The position numbers and the translations under genes were made by a program. Under the pieces are notes generated by a model. That model ran no database searches, had not been told where the DNA came from, and saw only the letters and a program-made list of their open reading frames with translations. A stretch of DNA of 64,000 nucleotides from assembly GCA_027924585.1 (NCBI GenBank), contig BSBM01000442.1, positions 6,324,001 to 6,388,000 of the forward strand, in the 5' to 3' direction. Shown one piece after another: positions 54,305 through 64,000 of this stretch (the first letter of the stretch is position 1; every line of letters starts with the position of its first letter). This stretch comes from Larix kaempferi (Eukaryota; Streptophyta; Pinopsida; Pinales; Pinaceae).

Positions 54305-56416
54305 ATGAATATTTTATACATTAACATTTGAGGGCTGGGGGGACGGGATAAGAAACTTACCTTCAAACGGTTATTGATCTTACATGAACTAGAATTAGTG
54401 ATGATACAAGAAACTATGGGAAAAGGTGATGAAATATGTAATTCTCTAAAAAATATTTTAAGTGGATGGAACTTTGTAGGTGTGGATTCAATTGGTAATT
54501 TAGGGGGTTTTATATCAGGCTTGGGAGAGAATCTAATACTCTAAACATATTTTGAAATGCATTTTGGATTAATGGTGGAGGTCCAAGTATGGGGTATGGA
54601 TATGGTATTCAAGATCCTTATTGTTTACGAGCACTATGAAGGTAAATTAAAATTTTGGGAGAATTTACTGTTGGAGATATGAATTGCACACTAAATCGGG
54701 GTGAAATATGGGGTGTTATAGCTTGACCTGATACATTGGTGGACATTATCAAGAAAATATTGGACAGAACTGGGCTGGTGGACTTAGAACCAGTGGAAAT
54801 GAAACTAAATTGGGTGAACAATAGAACAAGGGTAGTTGCAATCTCAAAAATACTGGACCATTTCTATTTCATAGTTAGGTGTTGCTAGAAGTGGGTAGAG
54901 CATGATCTTAGGTGGATAAAACCAATGTTTTGGACCACTTTCCAATAATTTTGGAATTGGAAGAAAATTTTGGAAAACTAGGTGCCCCATTCAAATTTAG
55001 TATTGCTTGGATATTGGAGGATGAATTCCATGGTTTGGTCTAATTGGACACCATATGAACCACAATCAAGACTATTGGATAGCCAACAATTCATGGGTCC
55101 TTTAAAGAAATTAAAATTGAAGGCAACAGGTTGGGCTATGTTTAGACTTAGATCGCGAGGACATAAGCGAAGGGAAGTTGAAGAGGAATTAGCAAATATA
55201 TTCAATGTGGAGGAAGGGTGTCTGGAATCAAAAGAATCTCTTAAGTCTATTAAGGAGATGGAAATAACTAAAAACAAGCTACAATTAGAAGAGGAGATGG
55301 ATTGGAGGATGAAGAGTAGGGAAGTATGGGTTGCAGAGGGTGAAAAAAACACAAAGTTCTTCCACAACTTTGCTACCCACAAGAAACACAAAAACACAAT
55401 CTGGGTACTTAAAGATAAAAATGGAAGACAAGTTAAAAATTTTGGGGGTTTGGCAGGTTTAGGAGCAAGACATTTCAGTGGGATATTTGCAGAACCTGCT
55501 AGATGTAACTTGGCGGAGATAATGAAGGTGATCCAAAATTTTCCAATGTTCATAGAAGAGTTGGAGGATGAAGAGTTCTACCAAGAGATCACAATAGAAG
55601 AAATACTTGTAGTTATGAATACCCTTAGGAAGGATTAGATCCCTGGGCCTAATGGATTGGCGATTGAATTCTTACTATATTTATTTGATCTATGGGTGAG
55701 GACATACTAAGACTTGCAAAGGAGACAAAGATAGAAGGGGGGAATCTAGGTAATATGAACTCTACTTTTATAGCTCTCATTCCGAAAGTGGATCACCCTG
55801 AGAATTTTGATGACTTCGGGTCGATATAAGTATGCAACATGATTTACAAGATAGTGTCCAAATTCATTGCACTGAGACTCAATCCTTTACTTTCTAGAAT
55901 CATCTCGACCGAACAATTTGGATTTCTGCAAAACATGCATATTCATGAGTTAGTTGGTTCAGCAAGGAGGCTTTGCACAATATCAAATCCAGGAATCAAT
56001 TGGAATTTGTCCTTAAAATTGATCTTTCAAAATATTATAACAAAACCTCGTGGACCTTTTTACAGCTCGTGCTACTACATGTCGACTTCTCATATAAATT
56101 TGTGAAGTGGATCATGGGATATGTAACGAGCACTAATTTCGCAGTGTTGATAAATGGTTCAGCCTCTAACATTTTTAGCCCATCAAGAGGCATGTGCCAA
56201 GGATTCCCCCTATCTCCATACCTTTTTTATTGGTTGTAGAGGGTTTGAGCATATTGATGAAAGAGGCTATTGAAGGCAACAAGATAAATTGGTGGGAAAT
56301 ACACTGGCCATATCCCACTTATTATTTGTTGATGATGATTTAATTTTCTGATTAATGGATGAATGGGAGCTAAGGAGAACATTAGATATCATATATCTAT
56401 TATATGTAGGTACTAG
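54305..56416 (+). pseudogene. LINE ORF2: endonuclease and reverse transcriptase, cut by element F
   Basis: Opens MNILYINI, then a TGA (54329-54331) where relatives have Arg (CGA), then GLGGRDKKL and the endonuclease motif IQET. Frames break, then 54982-55638 is open and holds the LINE linker with W--EGEKNTKFFH. RT follows in pieces: MIYKIVSKFIALRL, EQFGFL, VLKIDLSKYY, then SPSRGMCQGFPLSPYLF and the active site FVDD near 56325-56336. Homology ends at the LTR of element F (56417), which inserted into it. Any 3' part should lie beyond the window. This is a plant L1-type non-LTR element, long inactive. Confidence 0.82.
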
Positions 56417-58035
56417 TGTAATGTCCCCATTTTGACCCCCTTCGCATTAAATCGTAAATGATGTAAATATTATTATTTAATCATGGTGAGGAGCTCAAGG
56501 CCAAGGCCCCACCATTGATTTAGCGTTTTATGTATCGGCAATTAAAAAAATAGATGCCTATGGTTCTTGTGCTAGATAGGCACAATGTAAATAAGACATC
56601 ATGTAAATACGGATTTTAATGAAATACCCACAACTAGCTATGCAATGCAACAAAGAGATGGGGGCATGATTCTACAAGGAATAGGGAGGGAAATTATTCA
56701 AACCCTTGAGCCAATGGTGTTAATCCATGTGTCAATGAGAAAACCCATAAACCACCAACTACCCATTTTGGGTTATGCACCCAATCATTTAATTCTTCCA
56801 GAAATTGGTTGAGGCAGTTAATGCCTTGGGAATGAAGAGGTATGGCAGCCAATTTCGTGCATGGGCAAGCCATCAACCTAGAAAAAACGTACTTTTGCTT
56901 CTGGGGCAAGAAAAAACCCACGAAATGGTGCCCAAAGCCATTCTGAACCCATGGCCTTTGCCCTCTCACGCAGCCTGAGCTAGCTGGGCTTTCCCCATCA
57001 TGTTTTTCATCATTTTCCTACATTTTTCCAGGGCTGGGAGCTCGTTTTTGTGTTACACAGTGGTTGGGAGAGGAGGACCACGATTTGGGACTATGAGGGA
57101 GGTCGTTTTTGCCCCAAAATACCCATGGGCGTTTTTCTGAAAACGATTTTTTCTCTCCAAGGTTGAATCCCCAATTGCCATTTTGTTTTTGGGTCTTCCC
57201 ACGTTTGTCTGGGCTAGTAGAAACCCCATCTTTGGGCATCTCACTGTAAAAACGTTTTTATCATGCCCAATAATTGTGGTTCTGCTGTTATGTGCATCCT
57301 TGTTTTGGTTTGAATCTGTGAGCAAGAGATTTGGAGTGGTAGTGGATAGAATTGGCTTGATAAACCTAGTGGGAGGGAATAACCTCTCAAGAAGATCAAG
57401 AGGGCTGGCTACTCTTCTATGCACGCCTTAGATACTCTAGATTGGAAGGTATGGCCTGAGGGACTATGCATTGGTGAACGGAATACTTCCTTGAGTGGGG
57501 TGTGTAGGCATTGTGGGTGCCAAGCTAGATAGATCTTGTAGAGGTATCCCTGGCTCTGTGCTTGAGCTCACTAGCTTAGCAATTTTTCCTTTCCATTTCC
57601 TAGCAGCCTGATAAACCCAATTGTAGATTGGCTTGGCTCATCTTGGTGTATGCTTGGCTATGTGTGAGTCTGTTGTTCCCTGGTTCCTTGTAGAAATCAT
57701 GCCCAGCTCGGGGGTGGCAGTTGTATCAAGAGGTTGATAAGTACAACTGGCCTATGGTTGGGTGGAACGTTGCAGATGCATAGCTGGTTGCTTGGGACTA
57801 CTTTGTTAAGATAAGTATTCTCTTGTGTTAACTTTGCAATTATTTATTTGAGGAATATCTTGAATGTATGATGGATGAGTAATTGAAATTACTTCCGCTA
57901 TGTTTTTCTTATAATTATACATTCCATATGTCTTTTTATATTATGTGAATGTATTTAAAAGTTCATGGGGCTAGATGCCTAGTTTTAGCATCACGTTCTC
58001 TCTATCATGCTAGTATGATGGGAGGGGACATTACA
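56417..58035 (+). repeat. 5' LTR of element F (1619 bp)
   Basis: Bounded by TGTAATGTCCCC and GGGGACATTACA, with ACTAG before it as a possible target duplication. The partner LTR lies outside the window. The open frames inside are not credible genes. Confidence 0.85.
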
Positions 58036-58038
58036 TTT

Positions 58039-58050
58039 TGGTATCAGAGC
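58039..58050 (+). other. Primer binding site of element F
   Basis: TGGTATCAGAGC lies three bases after the LTR and is an exact tRNA-Met-type site. Confidence 0.9.
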
Positions 58051-58269
58051 TATTGATTGCAGCATTGGACCTCTATGGGCCCAATCAGATTACAGTCACA
58101 TGGGAAGGTCCCTTCCTGATCATCATAAGTCTCAGCATCGAGCCTAAACTGGCTAAGTTGGATAGTTTGTAGAGGTAAGGTTACCTCCTACTGGGCAGCA
58201 GTCATCACAGGAAGAAGAAAAGAAGAATCCGAAATTGTTTTAAGTGTTTTTGAAAATTTTTGTTTAAGT

Positions 58270-59125
58270 CTGTTTCGGGAAGAACTCGGAAGTCTTCGCC
58301 ACAACAGCGGGAGAATTCGGTGAATTGCTCCGAAACAGTGGGAGAATTCGGTGAATTGCTCCGAAACAGCGGGAGAATTCGGCGAATTGCTCCGAAACAG
58401 CAGGAGAATTCGACGAATTGCTCCGAAACAGCGGGAGGATTCGGCGAATTGCTCTGAAACAGCGGGAGAATTTGGCGAATTGCTCCGAAATAGCGGGAGG
58501 ATTCGACGAATTGCTCCAAAACAGCAAGAGGATTCGGTGAATTGCTCCGAAACAACGGGAGGATTCGTCGAGTTGCTCCGAAACAGTGGGATAATTCGAC
58601 GAGTTTCTCCGAAACAGCGGGAGGATTCGGTGAGTTGCTCCGAAACAGCGGGAGGATTCGGCAAATTGCTCCGAAACAGCGGGAGAATTCGGCGAATTGC
58701 TCCGAAACAGCGGGAGGATTCGGCGAATTGCTCCGAAACAGCGGGAGAATTCGGTGAATTGCTCCAAAACAGCGGGAGGATTCGGCAAATTGCACCGAAA
58801 CAGCGGGAGGATTCAGCGAATTGCTCCGAAACAGCGGGAGAATTTGGCGAATTGCTCCGAAACAGTGGGAGAATTCGGCGAATTGCTCCGAAACAGTGGG
58901 AGAATTTGGCGATTTGCTCCGAAACTGTTGAAGTAACTTTCAATTCTCTTCTGAAACTGCGGAAGGAAATTTCAATTCTCTTCCAAAACTGCGGAAGGAA
59001 CTTTCAATTCTCTTCTGAAACTGTGGGAGGAACTTTCAAATTCTCTCTTGAAATTGCGGAAGAACTCCACAAGTTGGCCCGAAACAGGTTGGAAGAACTC
59101 GCTGAGTTGCTCCGAAACAGGGAGT
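58270..59125 (+). repeat. 31-bp minisatellite in the leader of element F
   Basis: About 20 head-to-tail units of 31 bp at 58309-58928 (GGGAGAATTCGGCGAATTG then CTCCGAAACAGC), a related 32-bp block at 58929-59066, and degenerate copies on both sides. Because 31 is not a multiple of three and the unit lacks stops in every phase, both strands stay open. This produces long spurious frames (up to 327 codons plus, 251 codons minus). It sits between the primer site and gag. Confidence 0.93.
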
Positions 59126-59482
59126 TTCAGTCGTTTTCCAGGGAGATTTTTCAGGCGCCGAAAATTGAAAAATGGCTTGGAACTTATGCGCCAGATTGCA
59201 TGAAATGGAAAGATTTACAAAAAAAAAATGAGGGTGCTGCCCTTGACCCCCGTCGTCCCCTTCATATGTCGTTGATTGTGAGAAAATTCTATGATTTGAC
59301 AAATTGTCAATATAATATTTTCCCACGTGCATGAAAGTAGTTTATGAATTTCTGAGAATATAAGGCAGCTAACAATTGTGTTGATGAACACATTTTGCAG
59401 AATCACAGTTACATCAGGGCAGCACTCTAGATAGTACAGTTGGAAAGTTTTGGATCTTGGTTGGGCCAAGAAAATCAACATC

Positions 59483-61216
59483 ATGGATGATGCACAGGAT
59501 CCCTATGAGCCTGAGGCAGATGCCATGGGGGAGAACATACATGTTGAAAATGCTGAAACAGAATCTAATGGGAGAAGAAATCAAGAGACTCCTCCAGGTA
59601 TTGCAACCACCATGAGAAGCCTAAGGGTGGAATTGCAAAGCTGTAGAGAAGATAATGAAAGGATGATTAAAGCTCAGGAATAACAAAATCAGTTGAATGC
59701 AGCCATGCTACAGAGTTTGACAGACATCCAAAGGCAAATAAACTCTGGGCATCAGACATCAAATCTAGAAAGGGGTGGGAGTAGTTCTAGAAGGAATTCC
59801 CGTAAGAGGGCTAGTAGCTCAAGAAGAGTTTCTACAGACCGGACTTATACTCCAGAAATATCTTCTAATGAATCATCTGACTTTGAAGAATCCATTGAGG
59901 GTTCGAGCTCTTCATCCCGCAGAAGCAAGAGGAAGAGGCACTACAAGAACAGTTCGCATGGGGAATTTAAGAAGGCAAAACCTCCTACATTTGACGAAGA
60001 GGTAAAATCTGGTCAAGAAGCTGAAGCTTGGCTTCTTGGGATGAGAAAATATTTCCAAGTCCAAGACTACTCTGGGAATATGAAGGCAAGGGTTGCCATC
60101 TTCAACTTGAATGGAAGAGCATCTATATGGTGGGAACACATTAGGCAAGTGAAGAATATTAACGAAAGGAAGATTGTGTGGAAGCAGTTCAAGAAATACT
60201 TCAAGCAGAAGTACCTCTCTGACAGGTACTATGATGATAAGATCAAAGAATTCCATGAGCTGAGATTGGGACAATTGACCATGGAAGAATATGCAAACAA
60301 GTTATTGGAACTGCTAAGATATGTCAGGTACATTCGAGGTGATAAGGTGAAAATTCAGCGTTTCCTAAGTGGACTGCCCCAGTCATACAAAGATAGAATT
60401 GAGTTTGATGAACCTCGAACTCTAGAGGAGGCCATAAGAAAGGCCAAGTATTGCTTTGATCAAAACAGAAGCAAACTAGAATTCCATAAGGCATGGAAGG
60501 ATAAGAAAAATGAAAAGTTTGATCAAAGGAAGAAGGGGTTCAAGCCTCCTCAATTCCGGAATCAGCAAAGGAAACCATCACAGGTTGTGACTAAGCCAAC
60601 TAAGATGATGGGAGACAAGCCAAGAGATTCAAAGGAGCCAAGAGAACCACTTCAATGTTGGGGTTGTGGAGGAGACCACATGCTTAGGAACTGTCCACAT
60701 CGGAATGGGAATGCAAATCAAGTCCACAACATCCAGGGAGCTGAAACTGTGGGTCAAGTGGCGAGGACAATCCCTAGAATCTATGCAGCACTAGACAACC
60801 GCCAAGCAGATCATCAGTCAACTGTGGTTGAAGTTGAAGGTAAGATTGCTAAGAAATCTATTTCTATTTTGATTGATCCTGGATCTACTCACAGTTATGT
60901 CACTCCTAGAATTGTTGAGATTTGTGCTTTGAAGAAATTAAATCATAGTAAATCATGGTTAGTTCAACTAGCCATTGGAACCAAGAGAAAAGTTAGTGAA
61001 ATAGTAGAGAAATGTCCATTAGAGATGGATGGGCTATTCACTTATGCAGATCTGAATATTTTGCCACTTGGTTCCTATGATATTCTCATTGGAATGGATT
61101 GGTTAGAAGCACACAGGGTTAAACTTGACTACTACAATAAGACATTTGAATGCATGGACGAAGAAGGAAACCCGAGGGTTGTAAAAGGTATTCCAAAGGT
61201 GACTTCTGTTAGATAG
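59483..61216 (+). pseudogene. gag-pro: gag-protease of element F, broken by one TAA
   Basis: ATG 59483 opens MDDAQDPYEPEAD. A TAA at 59681 interrupts the frame, which then runs open to TAG 61214. After a Ser/Arg-rich stretch comes a retrotransposon Gag capsid domain (PPTFDEE at about 60000, then A--WL--M--YF, ASIWWEH, W--F---F---Y). A zinc knuckle CWGCGGDHMLRNC lies at about 60656. The protease has ILIDPGSTHSYV, with DPG in place of DSG, and ends with DILIGMDWL. The TAA fits a CAA changed by C-to-T. The Pro in the active site probably also disables the protease. Confidence 0.85.
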
Positions 61217-63082
61217 GTTTCAGCCATGCAGCTGAAGAAGTTCTATAGGAAGGGATGTCAATTGTATGCAGCCCACATTTTAGAGGCAGCAGAGAATGAA
61301 ACTCTTAAATTGGAGGACTATCATGTATTGCAAGAATTCAGGGATGTTTTTCCTGATGAGATTCCAAGACTCCCTCCAAAGAGAGACATTGACTTTACAA
61401 TTGAACTTGTGCCAGGAGTGGCACCAGTGTCTATGACACCCTACAGGATGAGTACACCAGAATTGCTAGAATTGAAAATGCAATTACAAGAGTTGCTAGA
61501 AAAGAAATATATTAGGCCAAGTGTGTCCCCGTGGGGAGCACCTGTTCTATTTGTGAAAAAGAAATATGGAACACTCAGGTTATGTATTGACTACAGGCAG
61601 TTGAACAAAGTCACTGTGAAGAACAAATACCCATTGCCCCGAATTGATGACCTTTTTGACCAAATGAGAGGAGTAAAGGTATTTTCAAGGATTGACTTGA
61701 GGTCTGGTTACCATCAGGTAAGAATCAAAGAAGAAGATATTCATAAGACAGCCTTTAGAACGAGGTATGGACACTATGAGTTTGTAGTGGTACCATTCGG
61801 TCTCACAAATGCACCAGCTACATTCATGTGTCTCATGAATAATGTTTTTAGCAAGTATTTGGACAAGTTTGTTCTTGTATTCCTAGACGACATTCTCATC
61901 TATTCTAAGAATGAAGAAGAGCATGAAGAACATTTGAGAATGACAATGCAATTACTAAGGGAGCATAAGCTGTATGCAAAGTTGAGCAAATGTGACTTTT
62001 ATAAAGATAGAATTCATTATTTGGGTCATGTCATCTTCGACGAAGGAATATCTGTAGACCCTGAGAAGATTGAAGCCATTATGAATTGGACAACTCCAAC
62101 GAATGTGACTGATGTGAGATCTTTTATGGGCCTTGCTGGTTACTACCGGAGGTTTATCGAAGGATTCTCCAAGGTTTCAAACCCGATCACTTCTTTGCAA
62201 AAGAAGGGGATAAAGTTTGAATGGTCACCAAGATGTGAGGAAAGTTTTCAACGGTTGAAGAATCTTCTTACAAGTGCACCAATTTTGAAAATTGCAAACC
62301 CAGAAAAAGACTTTGTGGTGTGTACCGATGCATGCAATCAAAAACTTGGAGGAGTTCTTATGCAAAACAACCACGTGATATGCTATGAGTCAAGAAAGTT
62401 GAAGGAGCATGAGAAGAACTATGCTACTCATGATATAGAACTTGCAGCCATAGTACATGCTTTAAAGATGTGGAGGCATTACTTAATGGGAAGAAAATTT
62501 GAATTAAGGACAGACCATTGTGGTCTGAAATACTTGTTTGATCAGCCAACTTTAAATGCTAGGCAAGCTAGATGGTTGGAATTTTTGTGTGAATTTGATT
62601 TTGAAATCAAACACATAAAAGTGAAAGAAAACAAGATGGTTGATGCACTCAACAGGAAGGTACATGAAATGCATGTGGCAGCACTTAGTACTTGCCAACC
62701 ACATTTGAAGCAGCAGATTGTTAACCATATTGTTGAGGATGAAGTATACGTGCAGATAAAGAACAAATTGCAGCAGCAAGACCTTGGCAAGAAGTATGAA
62801 GGCTATCATTTGGAAGAAGGCGGACTTCTTACTTATAATAATAGAGTCTATATTCCAAATGCGGCAGATTTGAGGAGGATTGTTATGGATGAAATCCATA
62901 AAGCTCCATACTCTGGTCACCCAGGATATCAGAAAACAATTGCTACAGCAAGAAAATATTATTTCTGGCCAGGCATGAAGAAGGACATCGCTGAATACAT
63001 TTCTAAGTGCATGGAATGTCAGCAGGTGAAAAGTGAACACCAACATCCAGCAGGTTTATTGCTCCCAGTGCCAATTCCATAA
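61217..63082 (+). pseudogene. pol: RT and RNase H of element F, in frame with gag after TAG
   Basis: The frame continues from gag-protease past TAG 61214 and is open for 618 codons from 61226. It holds ISAMQ-like [14 protein letters not shown], then RT with [32 protein letters not shown] and the active site FLDD (61879-61890). RNase H follows, with [13 protein letters not shown] and [10 protein letters not shown], and then the integrase zinc site ([16 protein letters not shown]). It ends at TAA 63080. Relatives usually have Gln before VSAM and a sense codon before WKWE, so both stops fit C-to-T changes. Confidence 0.88.
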
Positions 63083-64000
63083 TGGAAATGGGAAGTAATA
63101 TCCATGGAATTTATTACAGGATTGCCAATGACTGTGAGACAACATGATTCCATCATGGTTGTGGTGGACAAGTTAACAAAGGCAACACATTTTATACCGG
63201 TTAGGTCCACACATAAAGCCGATGCCATTGCAAATATTTTCATGAAGGAAATTTTCAGATTACATGGGTTGCCTAAGGCAATAATTTCTGACAGGGATAC
63301 CAAGTTCACCAAGTTCACTTCCAATTTTTGGAAATGTCTCTTTGCAGATTTGGGTACACAGCTAAGCTTTAGTACCGCATACCATTCTCAAACAGATGGG
63401 CAAACAGAAAGAGTAAATCAGGTGCTTGAAGACATGCTCCGCATGTATGTAATGAACAAACCATCCAAGTGGGAGGATTATCTACACTTGGTAGAATTTG
63501 CATATAACAGTGGGCAACAAGCATCATTGGGAATGAGTCCTTATGAGGCTTTGTATGGCAGAAGGTGTAGGACACCAGTGACTTGGGACAATCCAGTGAA
63601 CAGAATTGTACTTGGGCCAGAATTGCTTAAGGAAATGGAGCAAGAAGTTGCCAAGATCAGACAGAATTTAAAAACAACCCAGGATAGACAGAAAAGCTAT
63701 GCAAATAAACATAGAGTGCATAGGGAATTCAATGTTGGGGATCATGCGTATCTTAGAGTGAAATCAAGGAAGAGTTCCTTGAAGCTTGGGAGTTGTGCCA
63801 AGCTATCACCTAGATATTGTGGGCCATTTGAAGTGCTTGAAAGAATAGGGCCAGTTGCATATAGATTTGCATTGTCTGCTAGCACTAAAGCTCATAATGT
63901 TTTTCATGTCTCTTTGCTTAAGAAATATGTACATGATCCTAACCATGTGATTAATTGGGATGTGATCCAGGTGGAACCCGAGGGAGAATTCCAAACCGAT
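63083..64000 (+). pseudogene. Integrase core of element F (continues past window)
   Basis: Same frame after TAA 63080. The core starts WKWEVISMEFITGLP, where the first catalytic Asp is replaced by Glu. The second Asp is in IISDRDTKFT, followed by a 9-bp duplication that repeats KFT (around 63300-63318). The third residue is in TDGQTERVNQ. The C-terminal GPFEVLERIGPVAYRF and VFHVSLLKKYVHDPNHV blocks are intact. A chromodomain would be expected just beyond the window. Confidence 0.85.

Larger units (their letters stand above)
56417..64000 (+). mobile_element. Element F: chromovirus-like Ty3/gypsy element, 3' end outside window
   Basis: A 1619-bp 5' LTR with inverted ends (TGTAATGTCCCC and GGGGACATTACA), a tRNA-Met primer site, a minisatellite leader, gag, protease, RT, RNase H and integrase in one frame broken by three stops. 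The window ends inside the integrase C-terminal region, before any chromodomain. LTR ends, primer site and integrase text suggest the Tekay/Del branch. It inserted into the LINE. Confidence 0.9.

Noticed and set aside
58309-58928. CRISPR-like regular repeats
   Set aside because: Units are contiguous with no unique spacers, and the setting is a plant retrotransposon leader.
58188-58943. Long minus-strand frames (251, 196 and 174 codons) over the 31-bp array
   Set aside because: They arise because the repeat unit has no stop in any phase; gag of the same element is on the plus strand.
58351-59334. 327-codon plus-strand frame over the same array
   Set aside because: It is not in frame with gag, is mostly repeat, and lies in the leader. 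Not a credible gene.

Overview
This is nuclear plant DNA made almost entirely of LTR retrotransposons, several nested in one another. I see no host gene, tRNA, rRNA or CRISPR array. Long LTRs (up to 2.0 kb), dense nesting and the lack of genes suggest a seed plant with a very large genome. A gymnosperm is my guess, but the sequence does not prove it. All lineage names come from motifs read by eye.

Layout. (1) 1-27222 is a three-level nest. Element B (minus strand, 19703 to 27222) is an old Ty3/gypsy relative of the Ogre/Tat/Athila type. It was split by element A (minus strand, 1 to 19702), a non-autonomous element with 2.0-kb LTRs and an unfamiliar protein. A was in turn split by element I (plus strand, 4301-17491), a nearly complete 13.2-kb relative of B with a perfect 5-bp target duplication. 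LTR divergence read by eye (about 0.3% in I, about 1.2% in A) agrees with that order. (2) 29937-35877 (C1, minus) and 36126-43419 (C2, plus) are two related Ty1/copia elements, each with a 5-bp target duplication and each badly decayed. (3) 44848-50808 is a decayed Ty3/gypsy element D (minus). (4) About 53911-56416 is a decayed LINE. (5) 56417 to the window end is element F (plus), a young chromovirus-like Ty3/gypsy element cut by the window edge.

How the parts work. In I, the order is LTR, tRNA-Asp-like primer site, ORF1, gag with five zinc knuckles, protease, extra capsid-like modules, RT, RNase H, integrase, then a 930-residue accessory ORF with a basic nuclear-localisation-like stretch and coiled coil, then the 3' LTR. 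ORF1, gag and pol lie in one frame broken only by amber codons. A 105-nt candidate phase-1 intron would remove the tandem amber pair and fuse ORF1 to gag. The same donor, acceptor and phase occur in the diverged copy B, where the intron is 207 nt; this is the strongest new observation here. A shares its LTR termini and tRNA-Met primer site with F, so it may be mobilised by an F-like element.

The remaining stretches (27223-29931, 43425-44847, 50809-53027, 53324-53910) are AT-rich and hold only short repeats or decayed sequence.
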